From Sepiola atlantica (taxonomy: Eukaryota; Mollusca; Cephalopoda; Sepiida; Sepiolidae), in the NCBI GenBank assembly GCA_963556195.1, contig OY744516.1, forward strand, positions 29,402,183 to 29,466,182: a stretch of DNA of 64,000 nt. Reading direction: 5' to 3'. Shown one piece after another: positions 1 to 11,880 of the stretch (the first letter of the stretch is position 1; each line of letters opens with the position of its first letter). A model generated the notes under the pieces. The model was not told where the DNA came from. It saw only the letters and a list, made by a program, of their open reading frames with translations, and ran no database searches. Made by a program: the position numbers and the translations under genes.

Positions 1-2096
1 ACTTTTTGAAACTATCACTATGCTGGTGGGGTGCCCACGAAAGAGATGCAACTGGCGATTGTCAAAAGATAAGATAATTATCTGATGATCCAAAGGTCAT
101 TTGAATAAAAAATAATGCACCTAACATGGGAAGAAGCGACATAACGAGATCAATTGTCAAAAGAATGAGAATTGTTGGAAGCATAAAAGGTCATTTGTAA
201 AGAAGTACATGCCAAGTGCAATCAAGTCATACCAAGAAAAGATAAACAAATATGTTGGATTGTCAATTGATTGAAACCCCGTCGCCCAATAAAATGCCCT
301 GGGGGCGTGACTAAAGTGGAAATACCGTACCACGGGGCGTTTGAGGTGGCCACAAATTTTTATATAATTACAACCCGAAATTGATATCGGCAGTTGGTTG
401 ACGCTTGGGCCGAGAAGAAACGACTGTCGATTTCATGTGCGCGCATCTTGCTCCTACCGACCCACCATCCCTCACCGTCACGACAATAAAGATATATCGT
501 TATATTTTCATATATCAGTGTGTTGTCATTATTTTTAAGCACATCGGTAATACTACAATTAAAATGGAATGTCAAGTTAAGAGAAATTAACATTTTCGAC
601 GCCTTTTTGCTTTCATTTTATTTTATTAATTTTCTTTCTACCAACGAGCTATTGAAAATCTTGTTGACTGTCGAGAAAAAGTTGTAAACAAGAAAGGAAA
701 ATACATTGATCAATTAGTTGTTATTTTTATTAACTCCTATAGATTTTAATTTTAAAAACGGCAGGAACTTAGTTGCCAACCTAATAGTTACTTAATCTAG
801 TGATATTCCTCGAAAGAAAGTTTTCTTAGGATGTAATTCACTAAAACCATCTTCAGTTTTTATTATTTAAAAAAATAAAAATTTCTATTTTATTTTTTAT
901 TAATTTAAAAGATGAAATAACATTCACTCTCTTTCTAATTGGTTAAAAAACGAATAAACTGAACTCAACGTTTATCACCTAATGTTAGATAATGGCCCTA
1001 TGGGAATGGACGCATCTGTTGGAGATCGGGTTTGACTTGCGCGATTTGTAGCGGAGTCATCCCGTGAAAAGTTGGTGCGATGTGTTCCCACGATTCGCGG
1101 GGACAGTTGACGAGACCTTAAGTTTAAAGGTTAGGTTACACCTGCGTGTTGATCACGAGATTTCGTGACGTCACAGTTTTTCCCCCTGGGAAAACTGGTG
1201 TTGAGATTTCAGTTCTCGATTGGAAGCCGACAGGAGAACAACGATAGTCATGTAGCTGTTACAAGCTGAGGGATTTCGAATCCCCAAAAATGAGAGCCAG
1301 AGTGAATCTCCAATCTCCCTTCCTTTACAAATAGCTAAATAGTTAGGAATTTACTAACGTAAGCTCTCTCTCTATATATATATATATATCTCTTCTTCTT
1401 CAACGAACTTACTCAGTGTCGACTAGCGAGATAGTAAATAAAATTGCTCTGAATTAAAAAAAAAGTAAAATCCTTGTCATATTTTATTGTGCGTAAAGAA
1501 TTTGATTTCAGCCGACGAGGAAACCGCCCGACGAAGTGACAGAGGGATAGCAGCCGACGCAAGCATACGATGGCGACACGATGGCGGATAGCAGCCCGTC
1601 ACAATGGAGAAAGAGAAGCAAGCACGGTCAGTACAAATAGTTCCATACAACAACGAGTCAAGATCACGGTAGTACGAATAGTTTCCCTGCAATGGGGAAA
1701 CGCGAATAGTAGCGACACATCGCCCCGTTTTGAGATTCAACAGACGAGAGCTCTACGACGCCCGACATTGCAACGTGTATTAGAAACCTGTAAATGTAAC
1801 ACTAATACTTGCAGGGACTTAATAGTTACTTAACCGATTAGCGCCTATAGCCCGGTTATAGGATCAAAACATAATTAACTATATTTCAGCAACATTTATA
1901 TTGTTCAAAGATATATAGTTAGACATAAAGATTAGAGTGTCATTCAAATCTTAAACTGCTGTCTGATGTATATTGTCAAAACTGATGTCTCAGTTTTCAG
2001 TATACTTTGAAAAAATCTAAGGTTAAAAGATTCAATCATTTCAATCGAAATCCTTTTGATAAGTAGTCCTTATACCCTTATACTGAACCTACATTT
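1..2096. other. Intron or flank of DBH-like gene, no gene recognised
   Basis: This AT-rich stretch lies 3' of the second DBH-like exon on the minus strand, so it is most simply intronic. I see no exon with both splice borders and no recognisable transposon protein. The GC-richer patch around 1490-1760 contains short open frames on both strands but no family resemblance. Confidence 0.4.
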
Positions 2097-2198
2097 ATAT
2101 AAAGTATAAATGCATGCTATAACTATCATATAAAGTATAAATGCATGCTATAACTATCATATAAAGTATAAATTCATGCTATAACTATCATATAAAGT
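2097..2198. repeat. 31-bp direct repeat, three copies plus a partial
   Basis: Units beginning ATATAAAGTATAAATGCATG recur at 2097, 2128 and 2159, with a truncated fourth from 2190. The third unit differs by one base (TTCATG for TGCATG). Confidence 0.85.
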
Positions 2199-2325
2199 CA
2201 AATAAATCATTGAAGGTGCATATTCAGTATCAAATAATATTGTATTTACAAAATATTTTTGGTCATAAATTCAAGAAAATAATTTGGGTACTGGTAAAAA
2301 AAAGTCATCGGCTGTTTTTACTCAC

Positions 2326-2475
2326 CGTAATGTTCACGCCATACATGTTTTCATCAGTGATGAGAGACCGCTCAAATTCCAAAGAAGTTGTGCCATTAAT
2401 TTCTGTGACTGAAGTCAGGTTACACATCAGGCAATCGTTACGTATCAGCCTTTCTTCGGCATCCCCAAAATAGTC
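2326..2475 (-). CDS. DBH-like monooxygenase (MOXD1-type), exon 2: DOMON domain continuation
   Basis: The minus strand shows an acceptor (tttacag) before 2475 and a donor (gtgagt-like) after 2326, enclosing exactly 50 codons, phase 0 at both ends. The product starts DYFGDAEERL and ends ENMYGVNIT. In human MOXD1 the DOMON domain runs directly from a G-G-V-x-D turn into a D-Y-F segment, then a stretch like EFxRxL before the next exon; the order here is the same (LEFERSLITDE). It therefore joins in frame to the exon ending at 13877, across an 11.4 kb intron. The following exon, which should resemble the one at 61574-61690, is not found and is presumably left of the window. DOMON domains bind heme or sugar; in DBH-family enzymes they precede the copper-dependent catalytic domains in the secretory pathway. 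Whether this paralogue keeps the catalytic part cannot be seen. Confidence 0.85.
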
Positions 2476-2869
2476 CTGTAAAACAACGACGTACAAATCA
2501 AATACAAATCTCACGAAACTAAAATAACCGGTGCACAGCTAACGACAGTAACCCCCAAAAAATGTATCCCCATTTAAATATAGAGATGTACTAATGCAAG
2601 ATTTCAGTGAAGATTTGAAAAATAATTTTTTTTTTTTTTTGCGCATCTTTTCTTTCTATTGGTTATTCTTGACAATCGCCGAAAGCAAAAAGTCAATTGG
2701 TCAAATAAAGAATTATATATTCCTGAGAAATTTAAAATGGTTGTTTTTTCGGTTTTATTATTAAAGACAGAAAAAAAACATAATGACGTTTAAAAGAGAA
2801 TATGAATCTGCTTTTTTGTTTATAATTTATAAAGCTTTTGGAAATTAAAAAGCTTAGAGGAGGGAGCGG

Positions 2870-3110
2870 ACTTTATTCTGAGAGTATGATATCATGATAT
2901 CATGATGAACGAACTACATACACTGATCCAAATGGTAATGAATGAGAGTAGGATATCATGAAGAACGAATACTCCCTCTCCACCAAAAAGGTAAGAGTTA
3001 ATGGCTGGGAGCATGATATCATGACAACAGAATCGAGAATACACTACCCCCAACCACACACACAAAGGAGAAAGTGATACTGTGAGGATGGTATCATTGC
3101 CGTCCGTTGA
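2870..3110 (+). repeat. LINE 3' tail with ~70-bp internal repeats (copy 1)
   Basis: Spaced copies of the motif ATGATATCATGA followed by a run like AACGAAT/ACAGAAT and a C-rich stretch recur at about 70-bp spacing. The same arrangement appears at 45720-46065 and, inverted, at 56220-56620. Next to it at 3117-3240 is a reverse transcriptase C-terminal remnant, so the array looks like the 3' UTR of a LINE family. Confidence 0.5.
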
Positions 3111-3116
3111 ATCGTT

Positions 3117-3240
3117 TCAATGTTCCCTTTGATACCAATTTCTCCCAGTTGGGGGGACTGTTCCTAGTGCTCCTACGATTATTGGTGTAATATTGACTTT
3201 CTTCATTCTCCATATCTCTTTCTTGTCCTGTCGGCGGAGC
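3117..3240 (-). pseudogene. Non-LTR retrotransposon RT C-terminal remnant
   Basis: Minus-strand translation gives KEIWRM, then VNITPIIVGALGTVPP. A basic W segment followed by VxPVVIGALGTxP is the familiar C-terminal signature of a metazoan LINE reverse transcriptase. Only the tail is present and it merges into the foldback sequence on its upstream side. Confidence 0.6.
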
Positions 3241-3327
3241 CAAAAATTCGTAAACTGTAACCCTATGCAGAGGGGGAGAGGGGAGATTTGTTGTGATAGG
3301 GTGTGAAATATTTGAAATATTTGGAAA

Positions 3328-4161
3328 ATGATGGCAATGAGTGAGGGAGTGGAGGGGTGGAGGAGAGGGAAGAAGGGGGTATTTGAACAGGTGGCTGCGG
3401 TCAAGACTGAAGGGGAAAAAGTAAGTTGGAATGTTTGTGTGGGGGTGTATGCAGAGAAATGAAGTGTGGGTAGAGAAGGAGGGGTGGGGGCTGTGATTTT
3501 GGTGGATGGGCGAAAGTTACGGTCTTAGGGTTTTGAGAAAATGAGGGGATTTAAGAATGGGGAGTATGGAAGAGTGAGGGTAAAAAAGAAGTGGTTGAGA
3601 GGGGAAATGAGTGAGGGGAGAGGGGAGATTTGTTGGTATAGGGTATGAAATATTTGAAATATTTGGAAAATGAGAAAAGTTTGCTGTGTTAAAAATGTGA
3701 GGGAAAAAAGGAATGAGTTAGAGAAAGTAAGAATCCTTACTTTCTCTAACTCATTCCTTTTTTCCCTCACATTTTTAACACAGCAAACTTTTCTCATTTT
3801 CCAAATATTTCAAATATTTCGAATATTTCACACCCTATCACAACAAATCTCCCCTCTCCCCCTCACCCTTTCCCCCTCTTAACCACTCCTTTCGTGCCCT
3901 CACTCTTCCATACCCCCCCCCCCAATTCTTAAATCCCCTTATTTTCTCAAAACCCTCTCTAAGACCGTAACTTTCGCCCATCCACCAAAATCACAGCCCC
4001 CCTCCTTCTCTACCCACCCCCTCCTTCTCTACCCACTCTCCATTTCTCTGCATACACCCAACTTACTTTTCCCCTTCAGTCTTGACCGCAGCCACCGGTT
4101 CAAATACCTCCTTCCTTCCACCTTTTCACCCCTCCACTCACTCACTCACTCACTGCCATCT
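3328..4161. repeat. Long foldback (inverted repeat), arms about 400 bp, loop 4 bp
   Basis: Left arm about 3328-3731 and right arm 3736-4161 are reverse complements with small indels around a 4-nt loop (AATC, 3732-3735). Near the centre the match is perfect for over 60 bp; farther out it persists, for example GGCTGCGGTCAAGACTG near 3391 against CAGTCTTGACCGCAGCC near 4078. The open frames in both arms are mirror images and are not considered genes. A transcript through it would form a nearly blunt double-stranded RNA. Confidence 0.9.
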
Positions 4162-4490
4162 ACATTATTCCTGCTCATCCCCCCACCTCTTTCTCTTACT
4201 ACCAACCACAGTATCCTTGCTCATCCCCCATCTTTCCTCTTCTCCCCCACTCATTTTCATAAACATTCATTTTTCTTTCCTCACCAAGTACGGACGTCCA
4301 CCCTACTGTTTTCTCCAGTAGTGACCATTATTTCCTTTTTCCCATATGTCAACCCTATATGTGTTTGTGCTTGCATGACATTTTTCTTTATATTATCAGC
4401 CTGATGAAGTCTTATAAATAAAGACGAAACGTTGATGTACACATAAAAAACATCCATTTTTTGGTTTTCCTTTTTCATTTTCCCACATAT

Positions 4491-4637
<147 letters not shown>

Positions 4638-5391
4638 GGTCTCATTGAAGACGAGTTTTCTTTTTTTGTTATTTTCCTTGTTAGCTTCTCAAAATATACA
4701 TCTAAATCGATGGTGCGTTGATGGGATCACCCCTCGGTCCCACCTTTACCGAATTTTATATGTGACACATCGAAAATAAAATCTTCCCTAACTTAATAAA
4801 CAAACCTCTTTCATACACCAGATGCGTCGACGACATTGTCATCGTCACCGAATCCCTAGATAATATAACAAAACTCCAACAAACACTAGAGACCCACTCA
4901 GTACTCGTCTTCACACAGGAACTAAATACTAACAACAAAATCCCCTTTCCTATACGTAATAATCGACTCTAACCACCCTACGCAATACACGACATCCACA
5001 TCCACATACAAAAAGAAACGCGAACAATAACCGCAATCTTGCTCAACTATCACAGTGAATGTCCAAAAAAATAAAAATCGTCTTAATAAAAAACCTCGTC
5101 TACCGCGAGCACACAATATCTTCATCCAAAGAATATTCTACAAAGAACTAACCAATATAAAACAAACCTTAATTAATAACAATTCCCCAATAGAATCGTT
5201 GACCAACAAATAAAACTATATCTAACTTCCTTTCACCAAAAGAATCAGAATAAAAGACACATTAAAAATGACAAGTACAAACTAACATAATAAACCGATA
5301 CACTAAACCTATTGAACAACAACAAAAAATCAAATTAACAATTCACTACACAAAATTTTAAACCTCAAACTCAATAATCAAAGACACCACT

Positions 5392-5392
<1 letters not shown>

Positions 5393-5461
<69 letters not shown>
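5393..5461. repeat. (CT)n microsatellite
   Basis: About 34 CT repeats inside the Penelope-like element, between its RT and GIY-YIG remnants. Confidence 0.98.
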
Positions 5462-5464
<3 letters not shown>

Positions 5465-5702
5465 GCCAAACAAACGTGCTGTATTTGTCCCAGTGCCCAT
5501 TCGAGAAATATTTTCCTAATACCCGAACGGAAAAAATACAGCACTTATATTGGCCACACGACAACAACCTTCTCCCGACGTCTTACGTGCCACCTAAACG
5601 ATCTAAGCGCTATTCAACGACATATCATCTTACACAATAAACTATACAATCAGCCGAAATAAGGAAAATACTAACAGCACAAAGACGAAAAAATAAGACA
5701 CA

Positions 5703-5745
5703 GCCCATGATGATGATCGCGAGATCGAAAGCGCTCGAGAGATGG
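5703..5745 (+). ncRNA. Decayed hammerhead ribozyme of the Penelope-like element
   Basis: The order ATGATGA (one change from the CUGAUGA core), T, GATC-GCGA-GATC (stem II closed by a GNRA tetraloop), GAAA, then AGC-GCT-C (palindromic stem III and cleavage base at 5736) follows the type I hammerhead layout. Short CCAT/ATGG arms could make stem I. The core C is A and a T is inserted after the core, so cleavage is unlikely. Hammerheads with very short stem III are known in Penelope-like elements. Confidence 0.45.
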
Positions 5746-5876
5746 CCGATAAAACAACACTTGGGGCCATTATGTTTAAACTAACACCTGAACTCAGAAA
5801 AATCGCTCGCCGTGTCGAGAAGCTAACAAGGAAAATGACAAAAAAAAGAAAACTCCGTCTTCTTCAATAAGGCCTG

Positions 5877-5900
5877 CATAAATAACGATTTGCTTCCTAA

Positions 5901-5951
<51 letters not shown>

Positions 5952-6519
5952 AATTGGCCAAAACTATTCAATGTAAAAGTTTGATGAATGTTCACATTTA
6001 ACAACAGAAAATATTTAAGTAAACAATGGTATGTTAAATTCCAATGGCCAAGTCTTTATTCATTTTTTCTTACCGAAATTCAAAGCAATTCAGTGTAACG
6101 AGACAATTTTTTCGCATACAAACAACCGGGCATAAACATTTAATTACCAGGATTTTTCATTTATGCAGTTCATCAGAAGACTAAAGATTCCCCCAGCAAG
6201 AAAATACCCGAGCAAAAAAATACACAAAAAATGTTTCATACATTTTACATAGAACCCAGTTCCTCAAAGGAAACAAGAATATTTTCATAGTAAATCGGAC
6301 ATTTTCAATTTATAATACAGAGTTATGAAAAATACGACTAACATTACTAACAATGCAAATCGAAGTATTTATAATTTAATGCAGTGTATTAAGAAAAAAT
6401 TCGTTTATAAATATCAAGAAGCTATTATGCGAATATAGCTAAGTTAAGATAAGACATAGTTATTTCAAACCTAGAGATACGAAAGTTGGGTACCTAAAAC
6501 GTGCCTAAATTTAGAGTTG
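5877..6519. other. AT-rich sequence, no gene seen
   Basis: Starts with an (AT)n(TG)n microsatellite (about 5901-5948) and then unremarkable AT-rich sequence up to the 29-bp satellite. Confidence 0.5.
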
Positions 6520-7190
6520 TTACTTACTAACGTTATTCATAATATTATTTACTTACTAACATTATTTATGATATTATTTACTTACTAACATTATTCATAA
6601 TATTATTTACTTACTAACATTATTTATGATATTATTTACTTACTAACATTATTCATAAAATTATTTACTTACTAACATTATTTATGATATTATTTACTTA
6701 CTAACATTATTTATGATATTATTTACTTACTAACATTATTCATAATATTATTTACTTACTAACATTATTTATGATATTATTTACTTACTAACATTATTTA
6801 TGATATTATTTACTTACTAACATTATTTATGATATTATTTACTTACTAACATTATTTATGATATTATTTACTTACTAACATTATTTATGATATTATTTAC
6901 TTACTAACATTATTCATAATATTATTTACTTACTAACATTATTTATGATATTATTTACTTACTAACATTATTCATAATATTATTTACTTACTAACATTAT
7001 TCATAATATTATTTACTTACTAACATTATTTATGATATTATTTACTTACTAACATTATTCATAATATTATTTACTTACTAACATTATTCATAATATTATT
7101 TACTTACTAATATTATGTATGATATTATTTACTTACTAACATTATTCATAATATTATTTACTTACTAACATTATTTATGATATTATTTAC
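6520..7190. repeat. 29-bp satellite array, about 23 copies
   Basis: The monomer TACTTACTAACATTATTTAT followed by GATATTATT repeats without spacers. Two alternating variants occur (TTTATGAT and TTCATAAT), and the array ends at the sequence ACGTGG near 7190. Confidence 0.97.
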
Positions 7191-7645
7191 GTGGTATGTT
7201 CCATCATTTAATAATCAATGAAGTGTGTTAATCAAAATTACCTATTAGGTATATAAATAAATAAAATAATCAAACATAACCTAATAATAAAAATTTAAAA
7301 TAAAAATAAGAATGTAGGTTTAAAAGATAAACAAAATTCGAATATATTCTCAAATCTAAGGGCTGTAATTACGCTGCTCGTTAACAATATTCCTCGGGAA
7401 TTCTTTTTATGTTAAGACTTAGGTAGTATACAAAAGAGCAATCTTACACTACCTTAGGATATAAGAGAGTTTGGGTCTAAGTGTAGTATGTTTCTGTTTG
7501 TATATGTATGTATATTTTTATGTATGAAGATTTTTATGATGACTATATACTTGAGGATAATATTGATCTTCTTTCTGTTCGACTCCAAATGGTGATGTTA
7601 ATTAACTGGTACCAAAGAAGACGGATAGGGTTTTAATAAGGAAGA

Positions 7646-10600
7646 GGCTATTTTGCCGATCCCGGCAAAATAACGAGGGCTCGTTATTCTGCCGGCTAAT
7701 GTTTTTTTAACCTAACTGTTATGACTTTGTGAAAGAAAGGATAAAAAAATAAATAAGGAACAAATATTTAACAATTTATTTTCATTGTCATCATCAGTTG
7801 TTATTCTGTCGGTTATTTTAATCTTTTGAATATAAAAGAAATATGTGTTTTAATACAAAAACATTATAAGTAAAAATTAATTAAATGAACGAAAATATTA
7901 CAGACAATTAGATTCTTTAGTCGGATTTAAGAGTAATTTGTGTCGGATAAAAAATGTTTTAGTTATTTGAGAAAAGCAATAGTTTTCAATCATTGATAAA
8001 AAATAAATAACTCTTGTTAAGAAATCTGATTATTAAAATAATTTCACTAAATTAGCCATTAAATTGAATGTTTTTCTTGCGATAAAATAACAACATTAGT
8101 AATTGTCAAAAACTTCAACTGTTACGTGTAACGACTAATTTTAATGCAAAGTTGAATTGTTTTATAAACATATTTGAAAAAGTAGACAAAAACGGGTTTG
8201 AAGGCGAATTATTTGTCTTAAAAACATAATTTGTATTTTTTACAATAAAAAATACGTAAATGCATTTAAATGGATATAGAAATTCATCGTAGTTACTTAG
8301 TCTCCAATGAAAAGAGTAAATGTATCATTTTTTTGCACCCCGTTTTATAACTTTTTCAATTATACAAAATATATCACTGTTGACTGTTTGTTTTATAAAA
8401 AATCAAACAAAAAAATCAGTGTTGACTGTTCATCTTATAAAATGTTACATTATTAATAAATATTTATTCAATTCAAACAATATTTCGTCTCTATTAGAAA
8501 AATGTTGAAATAAAAATTATCTTTTTTACGTCAAGTAGATAGAAACAAAAGCATAAGTATTAAAGATTGGTTTATGATTTCAGTTTCATTATCTTCGTTT
8601 AATTATTTCTTTTTTATTAGAAAAATGTTGAAATACAAATTGTCTTTTTTACGTCGAGTCAATAGAAACAAAAGCATAAGTATTAAAGATTGGTTTATTT
8701 TTTCAGTTTCATTATCTTCGTTTAATTATTTCTTTTTTATTAGAAAAATGTTGAGATAAAAATTATCTTTTTTACGTCGAGTCAATAGAAACAAAAGCAT
8801 AAGTATAAAGATTTGTTTATGTTTTCAGTTTTATTATTTTCGTTTATTTATTTCTTTTGTCTTGGAAAAATGTTGAAATAAAAATTATCTTTTTACATCG
8901 AGTAGATAGAAACAAAAGCATAAGTATTAAAGAATTGTTTATGTTTTCAGTTTCATTATCTTCGTTTAATTATTTCTTTTTTATTGGAAAAAAGTTGAAG
9001 CAAAAATTATCGTTTTATGTCGAGTAAATAGAAACAAAAGCATAAGTATTAAAGATTTGTTTATGTTTTCAGTTTCATTATCTTCGTTTAATTTTTTTTT
9101 TCTTGGAAAATGTTGAAATAGAATTATCTTTTTACATTGAGTAGATAGAAACAAAAGCATAAATATTAAAGATTTGTTTATTTTTTCAGTTTCATTATCT
9201 TCGTTTTATTATTTGTTTTATTGGAAAAAAAATAAAAATTATCTTTTTTACGTCGAGTAGATAGAAACAAAATCATAAGTATTAAAGATTTGTTTATTTT
9301 TTCAGTTTCATTATCTTCGTTTTATTATTTGTTTTATTGGAAAAATGTTGAAATAAAAATATTTATTTATGTCGAGTAGATAGAAACAAAGGCATAAATA
9401 TTAAAGATTTGTTGATTTTTTCAGTTTCATTATCTTCGTTTTATTATTTGTTTTTATTTGACAAATGTTGAAATAAAAATATTTATTTACGTTGAATAGA
9501 TAGAAACACAAGCACAAGTATAAAAAATGTGTTTATGTTTTCAGATTTATTATCTTCGTTTAATTATTTTTTATTGGAAAAATGTTGAAATAAAAATTAT
9601 CTTTTTTACGTCGAGTAGAAGAAACAAAATCATAAGTATTAAAGATTTGTTTATTTTTTCAGTTTCATTATCTTCGTTTTATTATTTCTGTTTTATTGGA
9701 AAAATGTTGAAATAAAAATTATCTTTTTTACGTCGAGTAGATAGAAACAAAATCATAAGTATTAAAGATTTGTTTGTTTTCAGTTTCATTATCTTCGTTT
9801 TATTATTTCTGTTTTATTGGAAAAATGTTGAAATAAAAATGATCTTTTTTACGTCGAGTAGATAGAAACAAAATCATAAGTATTAAAGATTTGTTTATTT
9901 TTTCAGTTTCATTATCTTCGTTTTATTATTTGTTTTATTGGAAAAATGTTGAAATAAAAATTATCTTTTTTACGTCGAGTAGATAGAAACAAAATCATAA
10001 GTATTAAAGATTTGTTTGTTTTCAGTTTCATTATCTTCGTTTTATTATTTGTTTTATTGGAAAAAAAATAAAAATTATCTTTTTTACGTCGAGTAGATAG
10101 AAACAAAATCATAAGTATTAAAGATTTGTTTATTTTTTCAGTTTCATTATCTTCGTTTAATTATTTTTTTATTGGAAAAATGTTGAAATAAAAATTATCT
10201 TTTTTACGTCGAGTAGATAGAAACAAAATCATAAGTATTAAAGATTTGTTTATTTTTTCAGTTTCATTATCTTCGTTTAATTATTCTTTTATTGGAAAAA
10301 TGTTGAAATAAAAATTATCTTTTTTACGTCGAGTAGATAGAAACAAAATCATAAGTATTAAAGATTTGTTTATTTTTTCAGTTTCATTATCTTCGTTTAA
10401 TTATTCTTTTATTGGAAAAATGTTGAAATAAAAATTATCTTTTTTACGTCGAGTAGATAGAAACAAAATCATAAGTATTAAAGATTTGTTTATTTTTTCA
10501 GTTTCATTATCTTCGTTTAATTATTTTTTTATTGGAAAAATGTTGAAATAAAAATTATCTTTTTTACGTCGAGTAGATAGAAACAAAATCATAAGTATTA

Positions 10601-11018
10601 AAGATTTGTTTATTTTTTCAGTTTCATTATCTTCGTTTAATTATTTTTTTATTGGAAAAATGTTGAAATAAAAATTATCTTTTTTACGTCGAGTAGATAG
10701 AAGCAAAATCATAAGTATTAAAGATTTGTTTATTTTTTCAGTTTCATTATCTTCGTTTAATTATTTTTTTATTGGAAAAATGTTGAAATAAAAATTATCT
10801 TTTTTACGTCGAGTAGATAGAAACAAAATCATAAGTATTAAAGATTTGTTTATTTTTTCAGTTTCATTATCTTCGTTTAATTATTGTTTTTATTAAAAAA
10901 ATGGTGAAATAAAACTTTAAAATGTTGACTCGTGAAATACTGTGACAGTAAGGTTTACTAAACATAAGACGGCAAAATAACGACTTCCTCGTTATACTGC
11001 CAGTCCGGGCAAAATACC
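7646..11018. mobile_element. 3.4 kb element with hairpin terminal inverted repeats enclosing a 120-bp satellite
   Basis: The left end (7646-7697) and the reverse complement of the right end (10968-11018) both read GGYTATTTTGCC, then CGGCAAAATAACGAGG or its near copy, then CGTTATTCTGCCGG. Each terminus is itself a near-palindrome able to form a hairpin. Between them are about 840 bp of AT-rich unique sequence and about 2.4 kb of a 120-bp tandem array. No transposase is visible, so this would be a non-autonomous DNA element. I could not define a target-site duplication. Confidence 0.6.
8490..10915. repeat. 120-bp tandem array, about 20 copies
   Basis: The unit includes GGAAAAATGTTGAAATAAAA, TTTTTTACGTCGAGTAGATA, GAAACAAAATCATAAGTATT and TTCAGTTTCATTATCTTCG. 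From about 10160 to 10890 consecutive units are almost identical at exactly 120 bp, whereas leftmost units (8490-9500) carry many substitutions and indels. Short open frames here are repeat artefacts. Confidence 0.95.
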
Positions 11019-11149
11019 ATACTGTTTTTAATAAATACATTTTTTCAACATCCGTGCGTCATAGAAACAATCATACATTAAAAATATTGTTGATGTTGAA
11101 TTCCTGGAACTTGTATAAATAATATGTCATGCTTTTGTTTATTTCAATT

Positions 11150-11199
<50 letters not shown>

Positions 11200-11204
11200 C
11201 GCTT

Positions 11205-11415
11205 AAGTTAAGGTCTCCTGTTTTTGTTTCACTGTTAGATACTTAACCCCCCTTTTTTATTTACTTATTATTATTATTATTATTATTTTTATTCATGAAT
11301 TTTCCAACAAATGTTAAGTCTGCAATATCTTGAATTTTGTTAGCTTCTCTGGAAATTTAAACTGCATTTTCCTTTTTTTTTCTTTTGTTTATAATGACTC
11401 AAAGCTTCTTTAGAC

Positions 11416-11420
<5 letters not shown>
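11205..11420 (+). repeat. Dispersed repeat ending in (TA)n, copy 1
   Basis: Begins TTAAGGTCTCCTGTTTTTG and ends CTTCTTTAGACTATATATAT. A second copy at 58968-59180 shares the whole stretch, including the transition into a TA microsatellite. In this copy an (AT)n tract (11151-11198) also precedes it. Confidence 0.85.
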
Positions 11421-11452
<32 letters not shown>

Positions 11453-11630
11453 ATATATATTATAAGCCCCTTTAAGAAATTTAATTCGAGCACTCTCAGA
11501 GATATTAAAAATAGACTACTTCGTCGAACACTTACGACTAGTTTTCTATCTGTGCCCGTTTCTAGGTACATATAGATCTTAATTTCCCTTAATTACTTTA
11601 CAGTTTTACGTGGCAGAGTGGATATGTCGA

Positions 11631-11631
<1 letters not shown>

Positions 11632-11716
<85 letters not shown>
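11632..11716. repeat. (AT)n microsatellite
   Basis: An uninterrupted TA run ends exactly where the palindrome at 11717 begins. Confidence 0.98.
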
Positions 11717-11718
<2 letters not shown>

Positions 11719-11880
11719 TGGTGAGAGAGGATTCAAAGTTAAATTCCAAGAAGCCACAACTTCAGGTGCGGCGAAAATAGAATGAATCCAATAAGAGGTA
11801 TGTTCGTGGATTCATTCTATTTTCGCCGCACCTGAAGTTGTGGCTTCTTGGAATTTAACTTTGAATCCTCTCTCACCACC
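11717..11880. repeat. Perfect foldback, 74-bp arms
   Basis: Arms 11717-11790 and 11807-11880 are reverse complements (GGTGGTGAGAGAGGATTC on the left, its complement at the right end) around a 16-nt loop. The near-perfect match implies recent formation or gene conversion. Confidence 0.95.

Larger units (their letters stand above)
4638..5873 (+). mobile_element. Degenerate Penelope-like element (RT and GIY-YIG remnants) with inverted ends
   Basis: From 4709 the plus strand reads [17 protein letters not shown], then CVDDIVIV (RT active site, CVDD at 4823-4834), then FTQELNTNNKIPF, the order seen in Penelope-like reverse transcriptases. A TGA follows FYM and several frameshifts follow. At about 5560-5640 a YIGHTTTTFSRRL segment matches the GIY-YIG endonuclease that follows the RT in these elements. 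A (CT)n tract (5393-5461) interrupts the region between. The element is bounded by imperfect inverted repeats of about 55 bp, 4638-4690 and 5817-5873, sharing GAGTTTTCTTTTTTTG and CTTGTTAGCTTCTC. It is not coding-competent. A decayed hammerhead fold lies at 5703-5745. Confidence 0.8.

Noticed and set aside
4398..4440. Hammerhead-like CTGATGA...GAAAC downstream of the foldback
   Set aside because: An extra A separates the core from stem II, and the flanks do not form stem I, so it is only a Penelope-type 3' motif look-alike.
6520..7190. CRISPR-like array (29-bp repeats)
   Set aside because: Repeats are contiguous with no unique spacers, in a eukaryotic context; it is a satellite.
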